Counted from the first letter of the stretch, positions 42,571 to 52,624 are shown. The stretch is DNA of 64,000 bases from Lepidostoma basale (GCA_022606425.2 JAHDVF020000502.1:186001-250000), one strand, 5' to 3'. Made by a program: numbers and translations. Notes: generated by a model not told the origin, from the letters alone.

Positions 42571-43326
42571 AAGTTATATCTTCTTCTTATGTTGAACCTT
42601 TTCCCATATGTTTGGGGTCGTTTCTTCTTGTATGGCGTCTTCAGGACTGTCTGTCTCGTGTTGCATCTGGTAGGATTGTATTTCTTTTGAGAGTCCTTTA
42701 ACCCATTCGCATTGGTATCCGACATATCACGTGTAAGAATTCTTAACCGTTAACATCGGTAGCCGTTATATATCGTTTTGCGATTTTGCTGTACTCGTAG
42801 TGACATTTATTGTAAGAATTTGGAACCACAAATTACTACAATATTTACCTACATCTATCCTTCACAATAATCTCTAAAAATAATTTATTAAATGTGTTTT
42901 ACTTTGCCATAATTACGGATTATATGCGCGCTGTCGGTAAATCACATCCGTGAAGTATCCCATCGGCCGCCATTATACTACGAATATATTCGTTTGTCCT
43001 GCGTCGCGCGCGCATTTAATTTACGTCATTTAGTTGTATTTTTATCTGTTATTTATTATAAATTGTGAAAAATTCCACTCTGAACATTTTTTATTATTTT
43101 TGTGTGGTACAGAAAACAAACAGTGAATTATGAATTGTGTTAATATATAAAGTACTTTTTTATTCATCATCTTATAGCTATAGGATAACTGAACAAATAT
43201 AATGCGAAAATAGCACAGGTAAGTACATTTATCATTCAGATATAAGTTTTCAACAAAAAAAAATCTTTAGAAATATTCGCGCCGTATTTGACGGTACGAT
43301 TCGTATTTGACCGAGCCGTAATGAAA
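42571..43326 (+). promoter_or_regulatory. Gene-free stretch with a possible non-coding first exon
   Basis: A short GC-rich, CpG-bearing patch (GCGTCGCGCGCGCATTTAAT, about 43001-43020, next to ACGTCATT) lies upstream of a strong splice donor CAG|GTAAGT with the exon ending at 43218. The intervening sequence has no long frame, so it would be 5' UTR. This is inference only. Confidence 0.25.
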
Positions 43327-43480
43327 GGGTAAAATAAGTCCCATCCATGTCAGCTTAGGCCTACCACGTCCCCTGGGTCGCTGGTCCGCTGCCATTACTC
43401 CCCTGTAGCATGGTCAGGTAGGCACCGAATGACGTGGCCGTACCATCTCAGACGGTTCTCCTCGAGTTTATCCGAGATTG
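43327..43480 (-). mobile_element. LINE fragment, unassigned family
   Basis: The minus strand gives a GRGRPKLTWMGLI-type Gly-Arg-Pro/Trp box, common in LINE C-termini. Frameshifted, short. Confidence 0.45.
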
Positions 43481-43719
43481 GCCTAAATCTAAAACTGCGT
43501 GGATGTACGAGTATATGTTCTTGATGTGGTCGAGCAACGTAAGCATCCTCTTTTGAGCGCTTTGCAATTTATCCTCGTGTTGTTTTTTGAGTGGCCAACA
43601 CTCCGAATAGTTCATAACCGCCTTTTATACCCTTCCCTTTACGTGGATCGGCTTGTCGAAAGAAATATTAACTTTCAATTTCAAATCTAAAACCTTAGTA
43701 AACTAAGTGATATTAAAGA

Positions 43720-43970
43720 AGAAAGGTCTCATATTTGGGTCATGTGCTAAGGGGAGAAAAATATCACCTCCTTCGACTGATATTAATGGGTAAAATGGAG
43801 GGACGTTGAGGAGTTGGAAGAAGGCAGCTGTCCTGGCTGCGGAACATCAAAGAGTGGACATGAATAATAAGAGTTCAGAACCTGTTCCAAGTGGCGCAGT
43901 GCATTTGCTGCAGTGATCGCCAACGTTGGGGGAATCTAACATGGCACCGAAAGAAGAAAGAGAAATTATC
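43720..43970 (+). mobile_element. LINE-F 3' fragment
   Basis: GGGTCATGTGCTAAGGGGAG, then a CPGCGTSKSG-like shifted frame, GATCGCCAACGTTGGGGGAA and GACGGAC-type end with GAAAGAAGAAAGA tail. Collinear with 54955-55225. Confidence 0.65.
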
Positions 43971-44100
43971 TAGGTAGACCTCGCCTTTGCACAATAAACA
44001 TTTGTCATAAAGAGAGTAAGAAAAACGAAAATGAAAATAAAACTCGTATTTGTTGGCATGAATTTTAATAAAAATTGTTTGTTTACGATTAACATACAAT

Positions 44101-44285
44101 AATAAACTAACTAACTTACCATCGCGCCGTCTTCCCGGATGGATAGGCAGAAAGAATGGACTGCCACACTTTAACCGATGCGGCACCCCATCCCCCTTTT
44201 TTCACCCCCGCGGGAGACGCGGTGTGATGGGTTGCGAACCTCATCGCCACCAAAAAGCATCTCCCGCGCACATTTCGATCGTCCA
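44101..44285 (-). repeat. SINE-like family S2 with LINE-A tail, copy 1
   Basis: The last ~70 bp (plus ACTAACTAACTTACCATCGC to GACTGCCACACTTTAACC) is the LINE-A 3' end. The remaining body (GGTTGCGAACCTCATCGCCA, ATCTCCCGCGCACATTTCGA) is not LINE-A and recurs at 51096 and partly at 48818. A body of independent origin joined to a LINE tail is how many SINEs are built. Confidence 0.7.
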
Positions 44286-44367
44286 ACTTATTTTAATTAA
44301 TTAAATAAAAATTATGAATTTCTATGAATTTTAACATTGTACTCGTATAGTATTATAATAATAATAC

Positions 44368-44838
44368 GAAACAAATACTGAGCTGGCAAAAGAAGGATGA
44401 AAGCAAGATGAACGCCGTAGAAATGAGATCACTAAGAATAATGTGCGGGAAAACGTTGTATGATAACGAACGATGAAATAAGAAAGAAATGTAAGGCATT
44501 TGACTGCATCATGGATAAAATTAAAAAAGGATCCCTAAGATGGTTTGGACATATGGAACGAATGGATGAGAGTAGAATGGTTAAAAAGTTGTACACAAGC
44601 AGCGTGAGTGAAAAAAGAAGCCGAGATCGACCGAGAAAACATGACATGACCAAATTAATAAATTCTTAAAAAGGCAGTCACATTCGAAGACGGAATAATT
44701 TACGTGCGTGCATGGTACGATATATGAATGTAGAGAAAGCCCGAGAGATATGCCAGGACAGAGCATTGTGGCGATCCATCCTCTCTACCTACCCCTCCGG
44801 AGAAATGGCGTGATGGTTAGTTAGATAGTTAGTTTTAA
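44368..44838 (+). mobile_element. LINE-A 3' fragment
   Basis: Reads KMNAVEMRSLRIMCGKTLY-like, then GSLRWFGHMERMDESRMVKK and LYTSSVSEKRSRDRPRKHDM, with the tail GTTAGTTAGATAGTTAGTTT. It contains shifts. TSSV subfamily. Confidence 0.8.
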
Positions 44839-44875
44839 CATATACTGACGTTTTTGCAATTGAACGAAAAAATAA

Positions 44876-45158
44876 GAAAAAAAAACGCTAGGCGCAAATG
44901 GCAGTGAATCGGTCACACTCTGAGACGGAACCCAGCCTGCATCGCTCAGGGCGCACTAGACTGGTCCCCTATGGGGGGAAAGAGAAAGCGAGGCAGACCT
45001 AGAGCCACCTGGAGAAAAACCCTGCAGGGCGAGGTTAAGGCAGCAGGTCTCACTTGGGACGATGTTAAGCATCAGGCATGCGATAGAGTCGGGTGGAGAA
45101 GATTCCTTGAGGCCCTATGCACCACGGAGGTGTGACAGGACAAAAAGAAGAAGAAGAA
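44876..45158 (+). mobile_element. LINE-D, 5'-truncated, 29-bp TSD
   Basis: Encodes IGHTLRRNPACIAQG, KRKRGRPRATWRKTLQGEVK, AAGLTWDDVKHQACDRVGWR, then a stop and a (GAA)n tail. Exact 29-bp direct repeats (starting gacgtttttgcaattgaacg) lie at 44847-44875 and 45159-45187. The long, perfect TSD marks a recent insertion. Confidence 0.9.
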
Positions 45159-45187
45159 GACGTTTTTGCAATTGAACGAAAAAATAA

Positions 45188-46954
45188 TAATTAAAAAAAT
45201 CTTTATAATATATGGTATATTAAGTTTAATTCCACTCGGTTTTATGGCTTAGACCAGTTTCCGAAGCTCGCTGTCGTCTTCTGGTTCCAACACTATTCCA
45301 TTCCTGTACTGTCTCATATTGTCATGGCATTAAAGAATAGAAGTAGAAATACGAGTACTCGTATATCAAAATGTAGTATTTTTCACGATATAATCTCTTA
45401 ACGGATCTGTGTTATTCATCTCATGTGATCATGTTACAAAGTCGATTTAATCTGAACATATAAGTGACATTATATGCCATGGGATCAGAGAACAATGTAT
45501 TATGCTTCCATTGAAGCAGTTAGATAGATAAAAGGAGATATGCCGGTAGAAGTATCGATATCTGGAGCGTAAAACACCGCGGAGATTTATTCATACTTAC
45601 GGATGCACTCGGCGCCATTTTAAGATATTTCGTTTTTCACACCGTTCTATTTGAGAGTGCTCTTTACAGCTTAAAGATTTTCCCATTTTCATCTCACGTC
45701 AAAACTCTAAGAATCACTTTGGAATCAGACTAAGAAAACGGGTTTCCAAAAGCTCTCGGAAACAGGATACGAATAAGTGGAATAAAATCCAATCTACTTT
45801 TTATAGTTAAATTTTTTTTTTTTACATACTGTTTACAATTACACTTTATTCTACTTTTCTAATCATCACCATCAACGCTTTTGTTTTTAGGTGTCGCCCA
45901 AGATTAATGCCTATTTGTTTATGTATTTGTTTTGTCAGTTTCCAGAGAGAACGTATCACAATTCCTCGTAGTTCTCAAATTATTTTGAAACAATTTTCTA
46001 TGTTTAGAAACATTTGGTTTTCTTTTATGTCATCAGTTAGTTCATTAGTTAGTTAGTGATACATATTGCCTTTTTGGTGATATTTTTATAAACCTTATCC
46101 AAGATACTCCGGTCTATCAACTTCCAATAGGTTTATTCACTCCAGAACTATTTTCATTAATTTAGTAGATTGCGGATCGAACTTCCTCTAACTACTTTTC
46201 CTTTGATCATTTGATAAAACAGCGCCCGAATCCTGGAGAAATCCGAACAATCGCGGGCGTTGTGTGCCTTACAATCCTACAACAAGAGTCAAAAAGGCAA
46301 CTAACAAAGAAGCATTGTATCCGCGTACGGGGGCCTGTATTATTCCGTTTTGTTGAAATGGTCTCATATTTTTTTGGTATTTTTTCTCGAGCCCAACAGA
46401 AGGCACGTTTTCTGTCAACATACTCTTTGTGAACGAAATGATTTTCTTTGATAATAAGTACACGTGTAAAAGTTATGATATATTCTGTATGGGCCTGTAT
46501 TATTTGGAACAATATAATATTAAAGTATTTTTGGAAGTTTTCTTAAAAACATGTACAATATATTGACAAATAGTTTGTAAACTTTTTATGATAAAAAAAT
46601 CGTCGCACCTGCAAGATATTTATGGCTTAAATTCAATAGAACTTTCGATTAACTTTGAGCGTTAACACAGTGGAAATCCGTAGTGACAATGTTATATGAA
46701 TTAAAAAAACATTCATATCTTTCAATTTTCAGTTTTTCATAAGTAGAAAAAACAATTTATTGAAAAATATCGACATTTCATATTAATTTTTTTTTACAAT
46801 TTTCCAAACAAAACTATAAAAATTTAATAAGGAACGATACACAACAACGAAAAAAAAACATATTTTTTAAATATAAAAAATTAAAAAGTAATTTTTTTGA
46901 ATTTCAAAATGCTTATTTTAGATTTAGTTAATGTAGGTTCCTAGATTGTTTAGT
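45188..46954. other. No gene recognised
   Basis: Almost 1.8 kb without an identified element. Small open stretches at 46207-46512 on either strand overlap each other and have no recognisable content. A GTTAG run at 46033 may be a lone LINE-A tail. Confidence 0.5.
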
Positions 46955-47090
46955 GTTTCTTGAACAATAATGTAATACTCCATACAAAATAATTATAACA
47001 CATGAAAATTTTATTGAAGTGCAAATATATTTTATGGGAATTACATATTTCCCCTTGGTTAAGCATTATCAAGTGTCCACTGTTTTTTTT
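46955..47090 (-). repeat. Family F module with degenerate motif F3
   Basis: GTTTCTTGAACAATAATGTA and ATATTTTATGGGAATTACAT match 2757-2880. The minus-strand motif at about 47035-47085 retains GAUAAUGC and GGGGAAAUAUGU only. Confidence 0.45.
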
Positions 47091-47410
47091 TTCATCAAGT
47101 GTTCACAATTTGTTTTTCGAATAATTTTAAAATAATTAAAAATATATATAAATATAGGTATATCTTGCGATGCTGGTAGATTCAATTAAAACATATTATA
47201 TGTAGTAAATATACATGATAACTGATATATCGTTAAGTTTACGCGAATCTCTTTTGAGAATATCTTAGCAATGCGAAAAACGTCATTCACATGAAATATA
47301 ATAGAACTTTCTTCTATATACGCCATACTTTGTATTGTTATGATGATTTATTTCTCTTTTTCTATTTTATATACTTTGTATGTGCAACACTTATATTAAA
47401 AAAATAAAAT

Positions 47411-47456
47411 TACAAAGACATGTTTCGGACAAACAGTCCTTCTTCAGTAAAGATAC
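47411..47456 (-). ncRNA. Hammerhead ribozyme-like motif C1 (complete core)
   Basis: Minus strand: CUGAAGA (47447-47441), extra A, stem II GGAC/GUCC with a UGUUU loop, GAAA (47426-47423), C, AU, GUC ending at 47417. Stem I pairs poorly in this copy. The outer module (ATACTTTGTATGTGCAACAC) lies at about 47370. Confidence 0.65.
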
Positions 47457-47518
47457 ATTTTTTTAAATATTATAAAATTGTTTATATGATCTGACAGATG
47501 TTATAAAGATTTATTTTG

Positions 47519-47775
47519 AAACGTTCCTTCTCCACCCGACTCTATCGCATGCCTGATGCCTAACATCATCCCAAGTGAGGCCTGCTGCTTTAACCTCCAG
47601 CTGCAGGGCTCTTCTCCAGTCTAGTTCGCTTTGAGCTATGCAGGCTGGGTTCCGTCTCAAAGTGTGACCGATCCACAGCCATATGTGTCCAGCGACTTGT
47701 TCTCTAATTAGTTTTTCGCCTGCTATGGCCCAGAGAACGGCATTTGACACTGTTTGGGGCCAATAGATCTTGAAT
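47519..47775 (-). mobile_element. LINE-D fragment
   Basis: The minus strand reads WIGHTLRRNPACIAQSELDW, RRALQLEVKAAGLTWDDVRH and QACDRVGWRRN in one frame, collinear with 44876-45158 and extending ~60 bp further 5'. Confidence 0.8.
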
Positions 47776-48024
47776 ATTTAGCGAAGGCACCTATGCCTGG
47801 AGTTTTCCAATAACTATTCTTCAATTAACCTAATGAAGCTTTTGAAAAACAATGTGGTTTCAAATATAACAACTATACCTACTGTTATGCGGTGAGAACA
47901 GAGTATTTTTATTTTCATAAATTAAGTCCATTGTTTTGGCCGAAACACTATGATACTTCAACATTATTACTGTTAAAATTGAAAACACTGTTATAATATC
48001 ACAATTTCTTTTTATTCAATGAGA

Positions 48025-48074
48025 GTGTCGCGACAGCTGTTTCGCCAATTGATATTGGCATTATCAGGTGTTAC
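48025..48074 (-). ncRNA. Hammerhead-like motif A6
   Basis: Minus strand: CUGAUAA (G8 to A), extra U, stem II GCCAAU/AUUGGC 6 pairs (compensatory relative to A2), GAAAC, AGCU, GUC. One core change. Confidence 0.6.
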
Positions 48075-48172
48075 AATAAACTACCGCATCATCAGGTGTT
48101 ACAATAAACTACCGCATCATCAGGTGTTACAATAAACTACCGCATCATCAGGTGTTACAATAAACTAACAGT
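48061..48172 (-). repeat. 28-bp tandem repeat of the hammerhead 5' strand
   Basis: Four units start at 48061, 48089, 48117 and 48145, unit TCATCAGGTGTTACAATAAA plus CTACCGCA. Each unit contains the complement of the CUGAUGA box and its stem I strand. The first unit has TTATCAG. Confidence 0.9.
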
Positions 48173-48177
48173 TTATT

Positions 48178-48229
48178 ATAACACCTGATGATGCCAACAT
48201 CGGTTGGCAAAACAGCTGTCGCGACACTC
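48178..48229 (+). ncRNA. Hammerhead-like motif A7
   Basis: CUGAUGA (48185-48191), extra U, stem II GCCAAC/GUUGGC with an AUCG loop, AAAAC (G12 to A), AGCU, GUC ending at 48220. One core change. Divergent partner of A6. Confidence 0.6.
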
Positions 48230-48300
48230 TCAGTGAATAAAAATAAATTGTGATATTATAACAGTGTTTTAAATTTTAACGGTAATTCGTGAATTTATAA

Positions 48301-48817
48301 TTAAAATTACATGGTGTAGATTTAGTAAACTCACGTTAAAGTGTAAAGGGTAAATGTAAGTAATAATTAAATCAAACCCATTATGTCACCTGATGTCGCT
48401 GCGGTTCAACCACAAAACTCCCAACCCACCATAATGGTCTATTATTCTCTATCGTATTTCCGTGAAATAATGGTCTCCTGCAGCTCTGTGAAATATTCAG
48501 CCATCAGTCAAGGCCCGCACATTGGCTTCTGATTAATAAATTAATCACAGCTTCCGATTATGTGTCCCGCCAGGCCTATACATACACGTGCGCTCGGTTA
48601 GTCAGTTCCGGTGTGTAAACCCTTGTCAACCATCACTCATTCTGAAAGTAAGCATTGGTGGAGTTAATTAAACACATATTTACTGATTTTTGATTACGTA
48701 AAAATAAAATAGATTATTGATGGTTGTGGTTTTTATTTTGTAAAACTCCTTTATTAATGATATGGTAAACGGGATTTTTTTTATCGGTTTTACAGAGATT
48801 TATCATATTTTTATTAA
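48301..48817 (+). promoter_or_regulatory. Gene-free stretch with a possible promoter and first exon
   Basis: A TATA-like CTATACAT (48576-48583) lies about 27 bp upstream of an arthropod-type initiator TCAGTT (A at 48604), and a donor-like GTAAGC follows at 48648. It sits in a GC-richer patch with no repeat match (48370-48660). No coding sequence. Inference only. Confidence 0.25.
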
Positions 48818-48932
48818 CTAACTAACTAACTAATTATCACGCCGTCTCCCCGAAAGGGTAGGCAGAAAGAATGGACTGCCACACTTTAACTAATGCGGCA
48901 CTCCAACCCTCTCTTTTCGCCCAGTTAAATTG
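48818..48932 (-). repeat. SINE-like family S2 with LINE-A tail, copy 2 (truncated)
   Basis: ACTAACTAACTAACTAATTA, CCGTCTCCCCGAAAGGGTAG, then TAATGCGGCACTCCAACCCT, which belongs to the S2 body and not to LINE-A. Confidence 0.6.
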
Positions 48933-49021
48933 ACCAAAACAATTCACTTATACGCGAAATATCTCCAAATTTACAGGAGCACCACATGAACCAAAACAAA
49001 TTTTCAAAATCAGAATTTATA

Positions 49022-49590
49022 TGTTGAGGTAGGCTAAAAATAGAAAGAATGGACTGCCTTACTTTTCTTTCCTGAGATATTTCTCTCATTTCCTTAATAT
49101 TCATACATCGTGTCATGCACGCGCGTTGATTTCTCTGACTCCTCACATGGCCGATATTCAATATTTGATTTATTTGATCATGCCACGTTTTCCTCGGTCT
49201 TTTTCTATTTCTAGTTCAATCTACATCGTTAGAATATACTTTTTTACCATTCTTTCTGCATTCATTTATTCCGTATGTCCAAACCATCTTAGAGAACATG
49301 TCTTAATTTTATTTCGGACACATTCCTTAACCTTCAATTCCTTTCGAAATTCATCATTTGGTTTTCTATCATAATTTTTTCGTGCATTCTTCTTAGTGAC
49401 TTACGGTTCTTCGGTAATTATCCTACTTTCATCCTTCTTCTGCCAACTCCGAGCTTCAATTCCATACATAAATGTCGGCATTAGAATACCATTGTGCACT
49501 ATTGTGCACATCGTTGACTTTGAGCGCACCATTTATTTTGTTTCCAGCTCCAACCTTTCATTCGATATCCATTCTATACGAGTATATTGT
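49022..49590 (-). mobile_element. LINE-A fragment
   Basis: From GAAAGAATGGACTGCCTTAC through the VRSQRNQRACMTRC region to an NGAFEV-like region near 49560. The (GTTA)n tail is missing. Numerous stops. Confidence 0.75.
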
Positions 49591-50080
49591 AGTATTAAAA
49601 CAAAAAAGGGACGCCTATGCAAACATCAAACATAATAATGTCAACTCGAGTTTCATGATGGATTTTGTCAGAAGGGTCAATATCGGGAATCAATTGTATC
49701 AGATTTGACATTATAACCAAAGTTAATTACAAATTTTGTGGCCCGGAAATTCGAGCTTTCAAACGGTAATCTATTTTAATTGGGTACCGTGAGGAAATAT
49801 GACATTGTAAAAGGATTAATGTAATTTCTTAACACGTTTCAATAAAATTAAGGATGGTTATTTGGTACGTAATAGGGGTTTTCATCTAATATACCGATCA
49901 AAGGCATCACAACGCCTACATAAAACAAATATTTCCGGATGTAATTCGTTTTTCATATCAAGTCAAAGTACAGGGTGGCGCGTGGCAGATACATGGATTT
50001 GAAAATAAAAAATACAGATTGTTAAAAAAAATGAATTTTTTTGTTGTTTTCTGATTAATTAACAAGGGAAATTTGATTTG
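49591..50080. other. No gene recognised
   Basis: Unassigned AT-rich sequence. Confidence 0.4.
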
Positions 50081-50127
50081 TTTTTTTCCTTTTTTATATA
50101 CTTTGTATATACAACACAATTAAAATT

Positions 50128-50174
50128 ACATATCAGACATGTTTCAGACAACCAGTCCTTCTTCAGTGATACAT
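50128..50174 (-). ncRNA. Hammerhead ribozyme-like motif C2 (complete core, best stem I)
   Basis: Minus strand: stem I AUGUAUCA/UGAUAUGU, 8 pairs including two G-U; CUGAAGA (50166-50160); extra A (50159); stem II GGAC/GUCU closing with a G-U, UGGUU loop; GAAA (50145-50142); AC/GU stem III with an AU loop; GUC ending at C50136. All elements of a type I hammerhead are present except for the extra A. Confidence 0.75.
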
Positions 50175-50463
50175 ATTATAAAGATACATATTTAAAATAT
50201 TATGAATTTTTTTACAAATAAATTTTGACAGATGTTACAAATATTTATAATTGTTATTTATTGTTTCGGCATTCACTTTGTGGTAGGACATGATTAAATT
50301 ATAAATAAAACACTTGTTTTTTACCACTTGAGTTGCTTTCCATGTTCCCGTTATCTCGAACCCCTACCCCCTCACTTACCCCCGCCACCAATAACTCATA
50401 ATCCCCCTTACCTCTATCAGTACAGATAATTGTTATATGTAATATTAATGCTTTAGTTTATAT

Positions 50464-50511
50464 TGAAACCTATAGATGGAAGCATCTTTAGCTTCCGAAA
50501 CTAGTCGTTTA
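50464..50511 (+). ncRNA. Hammerhead-like motif J
   Basis: Stem I AAAC/GUUU 4 pairs; CUAUAGA box (two changes from CUGANGA); extra U; stem II GGAAGC/GCUUCC 6 perfect pairs; GAAAC; UA; GUC ending at 50506. The downstream AAGTGGTAAAAAACAAG module follows. Confidence 0.55.
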
Positions 50512-50668
50512 AAATATAATATTCAAGTGGTAAAAAACAAGTATTTTATTTATAATTTAAGATTTATAAATCTTAATAAACAGATGTTATAAATCTTTAT
50601 AACATCTGTCAAAACTGATCATATTTGTAAACAATTTTATAATATTTATAAAATGTATTTTTATATTA

Positions 50669-50711
50669 TGTATCACTGAAGAAAGACTGCTCCGAAACTT
50701 GTCTGATATGT
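50669..50711 (+). ncRNA. Hammerhead-like motif C3
   Basis: Stem I GUAUCA/UGAUAU 6 pairs; CUGAAGA (50676-50682); GAAAC; GUC ending at 50703. Stem II is shortened (AGAC-UGC-UCC) and probably does not close. Divergent partner of C2. Confidence 0.55.
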
Positions 50712-50795
50712 AATTTTAATAGTGGTGTATATACAAAGTATATAAAAAAAGAAAAAGACAAATAAAACATCCACAACACAAAGTATGGCGAATTT

Positions 50796-51095
50796 GAGTT
50801 TACGTTTTGAACAAAGTATCGCTGAAATAGGGCCCTTCACACTATAAACATTGAGTAAGCCCTTTTCTGGCGTTTTCGGGTACTTTTTGAAACATTGCCA
50901 CAGAAATTTTGGCGATTTGGGTTTGAATGTTGTTTTTATAGACTTGTAGAAAATTATTGCATACGCTTACTAACTAATTAATTATAACGCATCTGGAGTA
51001 GTAGGAAAGGTAAAAGGATTTTTAATTTAATATAATTTTTATTTACAAGTACATTAATTTAATATTCGAATGATTTTATTTTACAAAAACATTTT
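50796..51095. other. No gene recognised
   Basis: Unassigned AT-rich sequence. Confidence 0.4.
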
Positions 51096-51280
51096 ATAAA
51101 CTAACCATCACGCCGTCTCCCCGAAAGGGTAGACAGAAAGAATGAACTGTCACACTTTTACTGATGCGGCACTCCATCCTTCTCTTTTCGCCCCGCGGGA
51201 GACGCGGTGTGATGATGGGTTGCGAACCTCATCGCCACCAATAGGCATCTCCCGCGAACACTTCGATCGTCCAACACCCA
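51096..51280 (-). repeat. SINE-like family S2 with LINE-A tail, copy 3
   Basis: TAACCATCACGCCGTCTCCC (LINE-A end), then TGATGCGGCACTCCATCCTT and GGTTGCGAACCTCATCGCCA. Collinear with 44101-44285. Confidence 0.7.
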
Positions 51281-52379
51281 CAAAATAAATCTAAAACAAA
51301 TAATATAAAATACAATGATATAAAATAAAATAACAAAATAAAAATAATTTAACGCAAAATGTTCTTTTTAGATGGTGCACATATTGTCTATTTAATTTAT
51401 TTTCCACGAATCCACCGTTTATTTAATTTAGCACATAATGTAATAACACATAATGTTTTATCGATGTTGCACATGTTGACATGGACGATCCGGACTTTTG
51501 TGTTTATTTAATTTATGTTACACGTATCCACCGTTTTTTTAAATTAGCTGTAATTAGGCACTTAACCAGCAAGAACTTAAAAATAATATTTAAGAAATTA
51601 TTCAAATTGTCATTGAAACAAATGAAAAAATTATTTTTACACCTCTCAAAATTCTTTATAAAAACGATTAAACATTTTATATCTTTCCATAAAAAAAAAT
51701 CCAGATGTGTAAAAGTGTATTTATTATTATATCAATATCTGGAAAAATCGATTTTGTATATTTACTCACATTAAAAACATCATCAAAAATCTGTCGATTT
51801 TTTAACGTTACATTACCGACATCAAATAGTTTCAAAATATTCAATGATTAATTAAATGAGTTTATACTTTTAGGACTTAAAATAATTTGAGTTCGACCGA
51901 AATGTTTCGGCATATTAAAATGCGAAGCCCACGCTCAGTGAAGACTGCGAAAGAATTCATGAGAAGGTTTTTATAATATCAAAGGCGCTCCGACCAACCC
52001 GCCATTCGAAAGCAATGTTTTGATAACAAAAAATAGAGCTGATTTTCGATTACCGTGGGCTCCACAGCTCTCCTCCAGCTCTCCTCCAGCTCTCCTCCAT
52101 CCCTGTGGAGAGTTTGTTTCAATTTTAATTTATTGAATAATTTCTCTCATAATTCAAAAAGCGTGCTCTATAAATTGTTGTAATAAAATTAGCGACTTTT
52201 ACTAACTAATATTTTATAAAAGCTTAAAAGCGTTCGAAACCTCATCGTTAAAAGTTTATTATACTAACGACATAAATTTTATATTATGATATATACAAAT
52301 TGAATATTTAATATTACTCTTCTACTCTAAATGCCGTCTATTCTGCTAAGGTTGACAATCATCAGGGTTATTTTCACAT
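51281..52379. other. No gene recognised
   Basis: AT-rich. A Lys/Phe-rich open frame at 51481-51774 reflects base composition. Three 11-bp units CAGCTCTCCTC start at 52065, between arms CTCCACAG and CTGTGGAG. Confidence 0.5.
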
Positions 52380-52580
52380 TTGATTAAATACAAAAATTCA
52401 CTCACTTGCTCAAAGTTCTCTCCGTTCACACTTATGTTACAAACTGTTTTTGCTTTTCCCTTTTTAAAACCCTCACCTTTGACTTTCCGACATTCATTAT
52501 TAAATCATTTGACTTGCTTACCTCATACATGCTCGACACCAAGACTTGTAATTCGTCTGCACTATCCGCAACGAGAACGT
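52380..52580 (-). mobile_element. LINE-A reverse-transcriptase fragment
   Basis: Matches 61790-61990 (TTTGACTTTCCGACATTCAT, CTCGACACCAAGACTTGTAA). Frameshifted, both ends truncated. Confidence 0.75.
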
Positions 52581-52624
52581 ATTATATATTATAATAAATT
52601 ATCATTTATTTTATTATGGTTATT

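Larger units (their letters stand above)
47935..48300. repeat. Hammerhead-type family A palindrome with tandem insert
   Basis: Module TCCATTGTTTTGGCCGAAAC, motif A6 (minus), a 28-bp tandem repeat, motif A7 (plus), then GACACTCTCAGTGAATAAAA and AACAGTGTTTTAAATTTTAA. The arms are nearly identical outside the tandem block. Confidence 0.8.
50081..50795. repeat. Hammerhead-type family C element containing a family J element
   Basis: Outer modules ATACTTTGTATATACAACAC (left) and CACAACACAAAGTATGGCGA (right) enclose motif C2 (minus) and C3 (plus). Between them 50280-50560 is a second element with ends AACACTTGTTTTTTACCACT and its near complement, carrying motif J. The palindrome ACAGATGTTATAAA/TTTATAACATCTGT at 50582-50610 marks the C centre. 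Confidence 0.7.

Noticed and set aside
46207..46512. Overlapping open frames on both strands, possible gene
   Set aside because: The two strands overlap over the same region, there are no recognisable motifs, and surrounding signals are absent.
48061..48172. Regular 28-bp repeats could suggest a CRISPR array
   Set aside because: There are no variable spacers, the genome is clearly eukaryotic, and the unit is part of a hammerhead-type repeat.
51481..51774. Lys/Phe-rich 97-codon open frame
   Set aside because: Low-complexity translation of AT-rich DNA, with no conserved feature, start context or neighbour.
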